Origin: Bin55 sp009840545
Lineage (GTDB): Bacteria > Pseudomonadota > Gammaproteobacteria > Pseudomonadales > Azotimanducaceae
Assembly (NCBI GenBank): GCA_965208815.1
Contig: OZ242357.1
Location: forward strand, 1,240,001-1,304,000
DNA: 64,000 nucleotides
Direction: 5' to 3'
Part shown: positions 36,837 through 45,813 of the stretch, in pieces
Layout of the letters: every line of letters begins with the position of its first letter
Position numbering within the stretch: the first letter of the stretch is position 1
The notes under the pieces: model-generated
What the model saw: the letters and a program-made list of their open reading frames with translations, nothing else
What the model was told of the DNA's origin: nothing
Database searches by the model: none
Program-made: the position numbers and the translations under genes

Positions 36837-37484
36837 ATGAAGTACATGGTAGCCAAGTCTAGATGCCTCATATCCGTTGCGATCGCTCTTGCTGGATTGG
36901 CTATTTTCCTCTGTTCCTGTACGCATCAGATGGTCATACCGACCGAACAAGCTGCAGGTTGCGATCATGTTTCACTCGACGAGATCCTCCCCGGTATCGG
37001 AAGCGATATTCCACTAAAACCATACAGGCGTGAGCAATATCGAAACGACAAGCAGTTCATTCGTGGACAAAAGGCGTCCAATTTCACTCTAGCTGATTTG
37101 GAAGGCAACAATGTGTCGTTATTCGATGTACTTGATGAAAACGACACTGTACTTGTCGACTTTTGGACGGTTACATGTGGCCCTTGCATAGCGAGCTTCC
37201 CCAAGTTGAAGGAGTTGCGTGCCAAGTACAAGCCACAGGGGTTTGAAGTCGTCTCAATATCCATAGATCTAGTCAGAGAAGATTGGATCAGTGGATCGGA
37301 GGAGTATGAACTGCCATGGATCAATCTTGGCGAGCTTGAATCTTTTTATGGAGAAGTTGCAACCGAGTACGGCGTTCGGTTCATTCCAAAGAGTTATCTA
37401 ATCGACAAGGAAGGTTGCTTGCTTCAGAAAGACCTCACAACCGATTTGCTGGAAGAGGTGCTTATCAGCCAGTATGACAAATGA
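36837..37484 (+). CDS. TlpA-like thioredoxin, short family B member
   Basis: A 215-residue protein. The hydrophobic N-terminus ends LAIFLCSC, a possible lipoprotein site at C28. The sequence GCDHVSLDEI is followed almost directly by the thioredoxin domain (residues about 75-210), with active site T113-C114-G-P-C117 and cis-proline VRFIPKSYL. In the three longer paralogues that GC(E/D)HV segment is followed by about 95 residues and preceded by a large beta domain, so this copy looks like an internal deletion product that stayed in frame. T replaces the tryptophan before CGPC. Predicted to be a periplasmic disulfide reductase or oxidase. Confidence 0.82.
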   Translation: MKYMVAKSRCLISVAIALAGLAIFLCSCTHQMVIPTEQAAGCDHVSLDEILPGIGSDIPLKPYRREQYRNDKQFIRGQKASNFTLADLEGNNVSLFDVLDENDTVLVDFWTVTCGPCIASFPKLKELRAKYKPQGFEVVSISIDLVREDWISGSEEYELPWINLGELESFYGEVATEYGVRFIPKSYLIDKEGCLLQKDLTTDLLEEVLISQYDK

Positions 37485-37610
37485 CTTCCACTAGCTCCCA
37501 AGTCGGGATTGTTGAGTATTAGCAAGGGTTTTGGAGATATCACACTACGGAGTCTTCAGTTCCCACAGAGTGTCGATTCTCACAGGAACTACGACAATAG
37601 ACACGGTCGC

Positions 37611-39545
37611 TCAATACTCGACGATTCCTGAGTTCTTATCCAAGTTATCTAGATCTTCGTCAGTTAAGAACTCTCTGGCCGCATTAATCTGATCATCAGT
37701 CAGTGCTTTTCGGAACTGATTGAGTGCAATGAGAGCAGAAGCCGCTCGTGACTTTACTTCTAGAGTCGGCAGATCAGCCAATCTTTCATACAGATCATCC
37801 GGTTCGGACAAAGCCCAAGTGTGAACTATAGATTTGAAGAAACGCGTTTGTTCCATGGTGGACAATTCGTCGGCAAGCGAAAGAGCTTGATCCACATCGC
37901 CGGTGCGAAGCAATTGAGAACCAACCGCGGTATAGGCGGCATCCTTGGTTGAGCCGCCTCGCACCTTCGACAACATTTGAACTGCAAGCTGCGGATCACT
38001 TGTCGATAGATAGCTAACTACAGTGGCTTCCAGACCTCTTTCATTGCGCTCGATCGGACGTTCTAGAGCGATGTCCATTGCTAGATCAGCATCTTGCTTG
38101 ACCAGATTACCTAGTACAACACCTAGCAATTCCTGTTGTATTTCAGCTACTTCGGGATTCATTAGAACCCAATCGAGCGCGGATTGTGCATCTCGATCTG
38201 ACCAATTCTTCGCAACCTCGTGGGCAATGGAGAGCTTCTTAGTCCCTACATCCAGGTCGGTCAACATCCGAGCCGCAGTTACGGGATCGGAGCGGGACAT
38301 TGAGACAATGGCATGTTCTCTTGCGGATGAACGCAGGTTCGAGGGTAGGGAATCGATAGCACCGAGCAGACCATGGGGGTCCTTGCCGCCCCAAGTTCTG
38401 ACGATGGAATCCCGTAACTGTGTTTGGAGAGCGTTTGACTCTACTAGGGTTACAGCCTCAAGTGCTGCTTGAGGGTCTGCCGTTGCCCATGATTGCACTA
38501 TCGATGATAAGAGAAAATTGCCTGTGTCGAAGTCCAATTGCACGGCGTGTTCAAACGTTGTCCGAGGATTTGCAAGCGTTGCGTTGTGAAGTGCAGAGGA
38601 CAGTACCGGCATCAGAATCGCCCAGTCTGTAATCGACGAGTAGATTTGTTCAATTGCATCCAGACCGTCTCTTTGTATCCAATCTTCCGCGACTCCGATG
38701 AGCGTACCCACTTGAGATAGATCTGATTGGGCATCGTTGGCAATTTCGTCCCACATTGAATCTGGAGATTGGACAGGTTCGCGCCCGCTAAAGCGGGAAA
38801 GCATGTTCATAGAGAAATGTTTGATTCCCATTTGGGTTGTGATGTCTCGATGTTGGTCATCGGAAAGTTCGTCTCTGAAACTCAATATGCCATGCAACGC
38901 GGTCAATATGTCCATTGACTCAAGAGTCTGCACATGATCAATAGCTGCATCCAAATCGCCACGTGACCATTCCCCGAACGTCAAGGCAATTAAGGCGGAT
39001 CGATTGTCCAACTGCAGCTCATCAATCTGTCTTAGTGCAACCATTGGATTAAGCGTGGACATACGGTGCACGATAAGGTAGGTAATTTCCTCGCGAACGC
39101 TCTTTCGAGAAATTTCAGCCGCTTGCGTTAGCAATCCAATCAATTCCTTTTCATCAGACTGTGCCAGTTGCAGGTGAAGTGCAGTGTTACGTAGAAATCC
39201 ATCTGTGACTTGTGCGAGGTCGTGAATGTCTCCATTGATTTCAAGGCTTTCTATCAATTTGTTCAAGCTATTTGTGTTTTCACTTGATCGAGAAGCATTT
39301 GATACCTGACCATCTGCTGTCTTTTTGGCAACTTCCCCTTCACTTTGGACGCCACGGTCACAAGCACACAAACCAAATACAAGAAGTGAGGTCGCAACGC
39401 CCCCAAAAAGCGAAGTTGTCAGAGAATCAAGATTTGAAGATGCTCGACGCCAAGGAAACTTACCATTTGAATGACCACTAATCTGTAAAGTACCCATTGA
39501 GTAGACCATCGATCTAGTTGACCCCACTAGCAGTAGATTGCTCAA
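37611..39545 (-). CDS. Family A helical-repeat lipoprotein-like protein, intact
   Basis: 644 residues at most. In-frame ATGs at 39509 and 39497 are alternative starts, and an N-terminal extension precedes the hydrophobic segment SLFGGVATSLLVFGLCACDRG, which ends in a possible lipobox cysteine. The rest is helical repeats with recurring W-x-x-x-D-P units (IVQSWATADPQAALEAV, VRTWGGKDPHGLLGAI, KNWSDRDAQSALDWVL). The family hallmark ALERPIERNERGLE and MLSKVRGG are present, and the C-terminus reads FRKALTDDQINAAREFL. The fold is presumably an alpha-solenoid in the periplasm; no enzyme motif. Function unknown. It converges with the thioredoxin gene at 36.8 kb. Confidence 0.75.
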   Translation of the reverse strand: MSNLLLVGSTRSMVYSMGTLQISGHSNGKFPWRRASSNLDSLTTSLFGGVATSLLVFGLCACDRGVQSEGEVAKKTADGQVSNASRSSENTNSLNKLIESLEINGDIHDLAQVTDGFLRNTALHLQLAQSDEKELIGLLTQAAEISRKSVREEITYLIVHRMSTLNPMVALRQIDELQLDNRSALIALTFGEWSRGDLDAAIDHVQTLESMDILTALHGILSFRDELSDDQHRDITTQMGIKHFSMNMLSRFSGREPVQSPDSMWDEIANDAQSDLSQVGTLIGVAEDWIQRDGLDAIEQIYSSITDWAILMPVLSSALHNATLANPRTTFEHAVQLDFDTGNFLLSSIVQSWATADPQAALEAVTLVESNALQTQLRDSIVRTWGGKDPHGLLGAIDSLPSNLRSSAREHAIVSMSRSDPVTAARMLTDLDVGTKKLSIAHEVAKNWSDRDAQSALDWVLMNPEVAEIQQELLGVVLGNLVKQDADLAMDIALERPIERNERGLEATVVSYLSTSDPQLAVQMLSKVRGGSTKDAAYTAVGSQLLRTGDVDQALSLADELSTMEQTRFFKSIVHTWALSEPDDLYERLADLPTLEVKSRAASALIALNQFRKALTDDQINAAREFLTDEDLDNLDKNSGIVEY

Positions 39546-39945
39546 GCAACGAGTTAGTTACAAATCCTCTTCAGAAGTAATGCGGAAATCGGATCGAACA
39601 GAAGTGTTCTAGTTCCGTTCCCCCAATAATTTTTGATCCAATCAGCTAGGACTGCCGAAACGAAATGTCTAACGGGCAAGTTGCAAGTCCTAACTAGCTA
39701 TAGAAAAAAGTTGCTTCGACCAGCAAAAGAATCGGCCAACATCTATTGGCAAGCAAGTGTGAGCCAATCCAATTTCCGGCCAAAATTTACGACCCAAAAC
39801 GAGCTCTTCTTGCACGTCATTCTGGATTCATGTTGAATCTAGAGAGTCTCTTGAATCGAACCAAGACTGTTCTAGGACCAAAAGGAAAAGAACAGTTCTA
39901 GATGTTCCATAAAATCGACTCGGTTCCCATTGGTTCAAGAATGCT
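39546..39945. other. Intergenic, nothing recognised
   Basis: 400 bases between a family A gene and a VOC gene reading away from each other. No convincing coding frame. A CTGTTCT / AGAACAG inverted pair occurs around 39870-39895, too loose to assign. Confidence 0.4.
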
Positions 39946-40332
39946 ATGAGTACGGATCGCCAGCTACATCAAATAGGAATAGCCGTTAGCGACATGGATG
40001 CTGCAGTAACTTTCTACAGAGACTTGCTTGGTTTACCGCTGATACATCGATTTACTGCGGGAGTGCGTCTTGCTTTTTTTGACATGGGGGGACCGAGACT
40101 CATGATCGAGGAGAGCAACGAGACGACTTCTCAGTCGCTGTTCTACCTATATTTTGATAACTTAGAGCGAAAAATGCAGGAATTAAAGACGGCCGGGGTC
40201 GAAATTGTTGAGGATATTCGACGCGTATACCAGGACGATTCAGGTCTTTTCGGACATGCGGGCCAATCAGAGTATTTGGCTTTTGTTCACGATCCAAGCG
40301 GAAATAAGGTTGGATTAATGAACCGCAAGTAA
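39946..40332 (+). CDS. VOC family (glyoxalase-like) protein
   Basis: A 128-residue vicinal oxygen chelate protein. It opens LHQIGIAVSDMDAAVTFYRDLLGLPLIHRF, has RLAFFDMGGPRLMIEES in the middle, and ends LAFVHDPSGNKVGLMNRK. The first-position histidine (LHQIGI) and the C-terminal histidine/asparagine region suggest metal binding, as in glyoxalase or methylmalonyl-CoA epimerase relatives; the substrate is not known. A single gene inside the family A/B region, probably unrelated to it. Confidence 0.88.
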   Translation: MSTDRQLHQIGIAVSDMDAAVTFYRDLLGLPLIHRFTAGVRLAFFDMGGPRLMIEESNETTSQSLFYLYFDNLERKMQELKTAGVEIVEDIRRVYQDDSGLFGHAGQSEYLAFVHDPSGNKVGLMNRK

Positions 40333-40870
40333 ACACGGTTCAAACAGTCGTTGAAACTTCCGTGTCATAAGGGTCAAAAACTATGTTGAAAGGAAGTCTG
40401 AAAAGAAAAGACGACCACCAAACTCAATTCACACCTGGCCTTGGCGACTGCAATTCGGTGACAGATAGCAGAACGGACAGAGTTCGCTTTCCATAGTTCA
40501 ATCTACAGACTATGGCGTTACGTACCTCCTATAACTTGGGTTTGTGAGCCAGGCACGACACTCAGTGAGTTTCATGAAATGCATATACAGAGATAGCGGA
40601 TTACTGAAGCAGCTACACCGACAATTGATAGCTTAAACTAGGCGTCAAGAACATGCGCCCGGAACACTCGATCCAAACACCAGACACCAACCAAGAGAAC
40701 TTGGATCTCTGGAGTTGTGAACCAGTTGACCTAGGCGGCAAAGGTAAACGCAATCGATCACGCACATTGCGAATCTGAATGTATACTCATCCCCAGAACA
40801 TCCTCAGGTCCCATTCTCTACGCCGCGCGTCCATCGGGATGCCATAGACCAATCTGAAGAGTTTACAAAC
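40333..40870. other. Intergenic, nothing recognised
   Basis: 538 bases with no recognisable coding frame or family remnant. A TATACT resembling a -10 element lies about 90 bases before the family A start, without a good -35. Confidence 0.4.
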
Positions 40871-42769
40871 ATGGATTCACAAAAAGCTAAACAATTCCGT
40901 CTGCCGTTTCAGCTCTTATTAGGGATAGCGATAGGCGGAGTCGCCACGGCAATAGTCATTCTGGGAGTGCTGACGCTCACAAGCGAAAAGGGTGGTTCTC
41001 CAGACTATGAACGCTCAATTGCTATCAGCGGAGAATCCTTGGATACAACCAGTAGCATCGATAGTTTTGGTAACTCACCATTCAAGGAATCACGCGACGA
41101 AGGACACTTGCGGTCTCTCCTTAGGCACCAAGGAAATTTTGATCTTTCTTTAGCTCTGCACATAGCACTGAAAAACGTCAACGAGAATCAACTCCAGAGC
41201 TTCCTTGCAGAGACGCATCTAATCGAGCATCCTAGCCGAAGACTGCACGTACAGGAAGTGATCTTTCGTAGGTACGCTTCGCTCGACCCCAAGAGTGCCG
41301 TCAAGCAAGTGTTGATCGATCCGAAACTCCAACACGAAGATCTTCTGAAAACGGTCTTCGGCGAATGGGCCCTCACACATTTGGACAATGCCATAGCTAG
41401 TGCAAAGGAGCTAGACGGTTTCGCAACTCTCGCAGCACTCCGCGGCATCTTGGAATCTCGTGATGACCTTTCCGATACCATCCGCATCGAAATAGGTCGA
41501 CAGTTGGGCAATGAACTCGTCGCCCAGAACACACTGACTCAATCGAATCTCTCCGAAGCGATCAAGGACCCAAATTCAGTTTGGGACACGCTAATCGGAG
41601 ACGACGTGGTCGATACGGCTCAAACGGGAACGTTCATTCAAGTCGCTGAAGCGTGGATCGCAATGGATGGAATGTCCGTCTTGGGAAAAATCAATAACAC
41701 GCTCACGGACAAGACAACCAATTCCTCAGTCTTAACCACGTTAATTCACCAACTTGTACAGGCTGATGCACAAGCTGTCTTCGACTTTGCACGAACAATG
41801 GAAAACGATGCTCGCAACAATGTGATCGTGAATGTTGTGAATGCATGGGCTCGACTGGATCCGGAAGCGGCACTCTCTGCGGTACAGTCAGTGGAATCGA
41901 AGAGTCTGCGCACGTCTTTGGAAAATCGCATCGCGGCATCCTGGGGAAGCACCAATCCTCGAGGCGTGCTAGAAAATCTGGATCTTCTACCAGAAAATGC
42001 TCAGGATATGGCAGTGAGCTCTGCAATTTCCTCTCTTGCACACACTGCTCCAGAAGAGGCAGCTAATCTCATGGCCAGCATGGACGGTTCAGAGCAACGG
42101 CTAAGGACAGCGTTCGAGGTCTTGAGTGTGTGGGCTAACAAGGACCCAACGGCAGCACTTGAATGGACTCTCAACAATCCAGAAGTTGAGGACCTGAAAA
42201 CCACTCTGCTTCCTTCCATCCTTTACCAGGTAGCCAATAAAGACCCTCAAATCGCATTTGACATCGCTCGTCAACAGCCACTTGGAGAAAATGGAGTCGG
42301 ATTAGAAGGGCAGGTGCTCGCCAATATTGCCTTTAAGGACATTGAAAAAGGGCTGGCGATGCTGTCTCAGGTCCGAGAAGGCCCAACTTTGAACTATGCA
42401 GTCAGTTCGGTTGGACGAGCAATGTTACGAATGGGCGACATCAGTGAAATCTGGGGGTTGGCGCAAAAACTTCCGGAATCACACCGTCAAGACTACTATC
42501 AATCCGTCGTGGATTCGTGGGCGGCACGCGATGGGACTGAACTTTATGAGTCTTTGGACAGTCTTCCATCGGATGAGATTAAGTCATATGCGGCATTGAA
42601 GCTAATCTCATTCAACGAGTGGTCTCGATACTTGGATAAGGATGAGGTAAATCAAGCTCGAACTTACTTGAATGAACAAGATGCCGAAAAAGTTGAGGCG
42701 TTCACGCACGTCACTGGACGCAGGGTAGGTGTAGAGTTCGAGGATCGTGCTCGTGCTGCCGATATTTGA
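40871..42769 (+). CDS. Family A helical-repeat membrane-anchored protein, intact
   Basis: 632 residues. A short cytoplasmic tip and one N-terminal membrane helix (FQLLLGIAIGGVATAIVILGVL) are followed by an extracytoplasmic helical-repeat body of about 570 residues. Repeats contain VNAWARLDPEAALSAV, AASWGSTNPRGVLENL, LSVWANKDPTAALEWTL and VDSWAARDGTELYESL, at roughly 33-40 residue spacing. The family hallmark reads ARQQPLGENGVGLE, then MLSQVREGPTLNYAV. It is the best-preserved member with the 37.6-kb gene. No catalytic motif; probably a scaffold or ligand-binding solenoid. No known Pfam family recognised with confidence. Confidence 0.78.
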   Translation: MDSQKAKQFRLPFQLLLGIAIGGVATAIVILGVLTLTSEKGGSPDYERSIAISGESLDTTSSIDSFGNSPFKESRDEGHLRSLLRHQGNFDLSLALHIALKNVNENQLQSFLAETHLIEHPSRRLHVQEVIFRRYASLDPKSAVKQVLIDPKLQHEDLLKTVFGEWALTHLDNAIASAKELDGFATLAALRGILESRDDLSDTIRIEIGRQLGNELVAQNTLTQSNLSEAIKDPNSVWDTLIGDDVVDTAQTGTFIQVAEAWIAMDGMSVLGKINNTLTDKTTNSSVLTTLIHQLVQADAQAVFDFARTMENDARNNVIVNVVNAWARLDPEAALSAVQSVESKSLRTSLENRIAASWGSTNPRGVLENLDLLPENAQDMAVSSAISSLAHTAPEEAANLMASMDGSEQRLRTAFEVLSVWANKDPTAALEWTLNNPEVEDLKTTLLPSILYQVANKDPQIAFDIARQQPLGENGVGLEGQVLANIAFKDIEKGLAMLSQVREGPTLNYAVSSVGRAMLRMGDISEIWGLAQKLPESHRQDYYQSVVDSWAARDGTELYESLDSLPSDEIKSYAALKLISFNEWSRYLDKDEVNQARTYLNEQDAEKVEAFTHVTGRRVGVEFEDRARAADI

Positions 42770-43080
42770 TCTCCGTGCCCCGGGGCAATAAGAAGCCAAT
42801 AGACGGCACTTGTAGCGCCAATCCCACCTAGGAACGCAAGACTGAGTAGCGCAATGATTCGGCCAGTCGATCCAGTACCTAACTTGAGCTCAGTCTGTAG
42901 GACGAGTTGGCACAATGCTATGTGATTGAGTAGCCAAAGTCTAGCTAATACGTACTCAAAACAACCATGAACCAGCTCAGTCAAACCGTGCGCATCAAGG
43001 AAGAACGAGACCACTTTCCACGATGTGGACTATGTGCACTTCAGTGTCGAGGCACTAGGAGGCAACCACTGGTAGGCCCT

Positions 43081-43117
43081 GGGTTTGCGTACTGTTAGGG
43101 GGACAGTACGCAAACCC
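43081..43117 (+). promoter_or_regulatory. Perfect 15-bp hairpin in an intergenic region
   Basis: GGGTTTGCGTACTGT at 43081-43095 and its exact complement ACAGTACGCAAACCC at 43103-43117, separated by TAGGGGG. No T-run follows, so a standard Rho-independent terminator is not supported. It lies 65 bases before the Yip1 gene and could be an operator, an mRNA leader structure or a decayed element end. Confidence 0.6.
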
Positions 43118-43181
43118 GACTGAGCGGTCCAACGGACTTTCAGAACTACAATAGCTCTACCGTCATGAAACGGTCCGGCGA

Positions 43182-43901
43182 GTGCACTACAACAAACTGT
43201 TGCGGATTCTCTATACGCCTCGAAGAGTCTTTGAAGAACTCCGCGAAGACCAACACACGGGGCTGCCTGTACTGACCATCATAGGTATAGTTGCAGTCAC
43301 TACTTTGGTGATCGCAATATTGACCACGCCTTCATATGAAGAAGTCGAAGACTACCGCAAACAAGCAATACTTTTAGAAGAAGAACCGGATCGGGAATAT
43401 GCGAGGGAGCGTAGAAATGAATTGTTTGAGGAAGTATACGGTCCACAAGACCTTCCTATGATTGCGCGAATTGGCGCATCTCTCACGGACGTTCCGGCGT
43501 CCGTTCTTGGTTGTCTCTTGATGTTCGCTTTTGTAGCTACAAGTTACTGGATTGTGGGAAGGTCTATCAAGTCCCCAATCTTATGGAGACAATGGTTTGG
43601 CTTTGCTTCGTGGATACAACTGCCGGTAATACCGATAGTTATTTTGGATGTGATATTGGCAGCTTCAGATAGGAATCGGATCCTCTTCTCGCTCAACGTA
43701 GGAGGATCTTCTGTAATTGCAACGACACTGTTTATCTGGCATGCATGGTCGTTTGTCATTGCGGTCGGAGGTCTAAGAAGTTGGACGACGAAAGGATGGG
43801 GCACTTGTGCAGGACTGACACTGTTTGCTTTTCTGCTTCTGGTTATTCCAGTGTTTATTTTCATCGCCATTGTGGCTGAGGCAGTAAATCTATTTCAATA
43901 G
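43182..43901 (+). CDS. Yip1-domain membrane protein
   Basis: 239 residues from a GTG. The N-terminal YNKLLRILYTPRRVFEELRED is the typical Yip1 opening, before a helix (PVLTIIGIVAVTTLVIAIL). After a charged loop there are about four more helices (LGCLLMFAFVATSYWIV, LPVIPIVILDVILAA, FIWHAWSFVIAVGGL, LTLFAFLLLVIPVFIFIAIV). Bacterial Yip1 proteins are inner-membrane proteins of unclear function. It is not obviously linked to the neighbouring families. Confidence 0.78.
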   Translation: MHYNKLLRILYTPRRVFEELREDQHTGLPVLTIIGIVAVTTLVIAILTTPSYEEVEDYRKQAILLEEEPDREYARERRNELFEEVYGPQDLPMIARIGASLTDVPASVLGCLLMFAFVATSYWIVGRSIKSPILWRQWFGFASWIQLPVIPIVILDVILAASDRNRILFSLNVGGSSVIATTLFIWHAWSFVIAVGGLRSWTTKGWGTCAGLTLFAFLLLVIPVFIFIAIVAEAVNLFQ

Positions 43902-44133
43902 ATTCTGAATCGGCTACAGGTTAGAGTTCCGTTGAAGACACACGTGGAATTACATAACTGATTCGACAAATGGTTGTGTAAACGATTGATTTAAATAGAT
44001 AACTACCAAGACTTATTCAGAATGAGGAAGACTCGCTGACATCTCGAACGGCAACGAGTCCACATGGAACTGGTGAATTACGTCCTTCCCAGAGACGCAA
44101 TCCCGGATATTCAAGGAGTGGCAATACATAGGA

Positions 44134-44445
44134 ATGAGCAAGCCAGAACGCGAGTACTACACAAAAATCCATCTCAAAGACAGTTATGACGTCCTGACTG
44201 TAACGGTATCCGCCACGAGTAAGCGTGAGGCGATTCGACTTATACAGGAGAAATATCCAAACCTGGAGCTCATGTACTTTAAACCGCGGCGGGTGGCAAG
44301 CAACGGCGGCAAGAGTTCAAACGATGTTGGTCTTTGGACGGTCATTAGATGGTACTTGTTACCGGACTGGAGGCCCCTTGGAGTGACAATCATTGCGATC
44401 ATCGTGGTGATGTGGCTTATACCAATGTGTTCAGGGGGCGGCTGA
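44134..44445 (+). CDS. Small tail-anchored protein of unknown function
   Basis: 103 residues, with AGGA upstream of the ATG. Residues 1-50 look like a small soluble alpha-beta domain (YYTKIHLKDSYDVLTVTV, SKREAIRLIQEKYPNLELM). One membrane helix lies near the C-terminus (PLGVTIIAIIVVMWLIPMC). The topology would place the domain in the cytoplasm. No family recognised. It is a single gene. Confidence 0.6.
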   Translation: MSKPEREYYTKIHLKDSYDVLTVTVSATSKREAIRLIQEKYPNLELMYFKPRRVASNGGKSSNDVGLWTVIRWYLLPDWRPLGVTIIAIIVVMWLIPMCSGGG

Positions 44446-44818
44446 GTCTATTTTGGGCTGAAAAGTAAGGTGAGATCGTTAAATCAATGACAACACGCAT
44501 TGTCGATTTGAAGACAAAAATCCAGCGTCTGACTGCGCTTGAATACCAGAGGCTATTGGGGCAACAATGCTCAATCTCAAAGTGAGCAGGTATTAATACT
44601 TTGAAATTAGCTATTGCTAGATGAGTACTGAAATGTCCGCCGGCTACTCTTCGATGTCTGAGGTAGTCCTTCTGTACTGTACCGATACTCTGGCGCACAT
44701 TCTTTATGCGATATAATTTAGCATAGGTTAGTGTTATACGCAGTTAGCAAATGAGTTCGTGGAACTTCCTGAGACAGTTCGTTAGTGTAGCCAGCTGTGG
44801 AGGAGGAAGTCCACGATC
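44446..44818. other. Intergenic, nothing recognised
   Basis: 373 bases with no coding-like frame. A GGAGGA ribosome-site-like sequence precedes the next gene by about 12 bases. Confidence 0.4.
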
Positions 44819-45556
44819 ATGTCCAAGCCTAGAAGTGTCGAAGCCGAGTTCAAGGAACGTTCCTTGCTCCTCCCGGTAAACGACCTTTACGCGGGGCATT
44901 GGGCTAAAAGTCGGCTGGATTCCTTCCACAGCTACAACGTGGCCTCCCTCGTCCCGAGAGGATTCGCACGGTATGCTCGAATTCTTCACCCGGATTGGAA
45001 GTCTGGGGGCCTGCAGCGATTTCCGTTGATGTGGGCTGATGTCGCAGCTCGCAACGGACGTCGCTGTCATGCGTTGATGCAGTGGCCAAGGATTGCCGGT
45101 TCGATGATTTCTGGAATTGATATCGAGCCTCCCGACGAAGGTACACTGCCATGGCCGGTATCAGGGCCTCTACGCGCGATCTTGTCGGGTCACACCGATT
45201 GGGAACTCTGCTGGTTTGGGATGTGGAGCAGCTACGGACAGTACTACCAGGACTACGTGCCCAAGACCAAGTCGATCGAGTTCCACACCGGAACAGGGCA
45301 TGAATGGGATCTATACCGTGCTCCATTGAGCATGCTGGGAACCTCTTTCATCCATCTAGGTCACGAAACCGCAGGACTGGTCTGGGCCAATGACCGTAGT
45401 TGGTGGATGTCGGCCAGCATCGAACTGCATAGCAGCTACATCGGCGGCACGACCAACTTGATAGAAGACATTCTGTCAGCGCCAGAGTTGGAAACTTGGC
45501 CGTCAAGTCCTGATGACATCATTACCTTCGACTCCGATACGCTCAATTCCCAATGA
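44819..45556 (+). CDS. Conserved hypothetical protein, actinobacterial-type
   Basis: A 245-residue soluble protein. The sequence VPRGFARYARILHPDW, then FPLMWADVAARNGRRCHALMQW and ESLWRAPLS-like LYRAPLSMLG resemble hypothetical proteins I recall mostly from Actinobacteria; that is memory, not a search. It has a more GC-rich feel than its neighbours. No signal peptide, no recognised catalytic motif. Possible horizontal acquisition. It is flanked by unrelated genes. Confidence 0.6.
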   Translation: MSKPRSVEAEFKERSLLLPVNDLYAGHWAKSRLDSFHSYNVASLVPRGFARYARILHPDWKSGGLQRFPLMWADVAARNGRRCHALMQWPRIAGSMISGIDIEPPDEGTLPWPVSGPLRAILSGHTDWELCWFGMWSSYGQYYQDYVPKTKSIEFHTGTGHEWDLYRAPLSMLGTSFIHLGHETAGLVWANDRSWWMSASIELHSSYIGGTTNLIEDILSAPELETWPSSPDDIITFDSDTLNSQ

Positions 45557-45813
45557 AATTTTTTCTTTGGACATGTTGTTCAATTAGAGGTGGCGCTTTG
45601 GCCGTGATCGTTTAAACGCCATCTGCTGCGGTAAGCTCAATAGGCAATTAAGCCATTTTTGCTCAGTTTAGGAATGTCAAGCTTCGAAAACTTACGGGGA
45701 GCGTCCCTCATTGCCTGGCAGTGTGAAACATCTAGCTGTTAGCCGTGTCCAATCAATCGTTGCTGTAGAGGGAAGGGCAAAGGGCGGTGAGAATTACATT
45801 GGATAGGAGAAAC

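Noticed and set aside
42664..43014. A minus-strand frame containing a membrane-helix-like stretch GRIIALLSLAFLGGIGATSAVYW resembling a family A anchor
   Set aside because: It overlaps the 3' end of the intact family A gene and has no further family motif; similarity of a hydrophobic segment alone is not enough.
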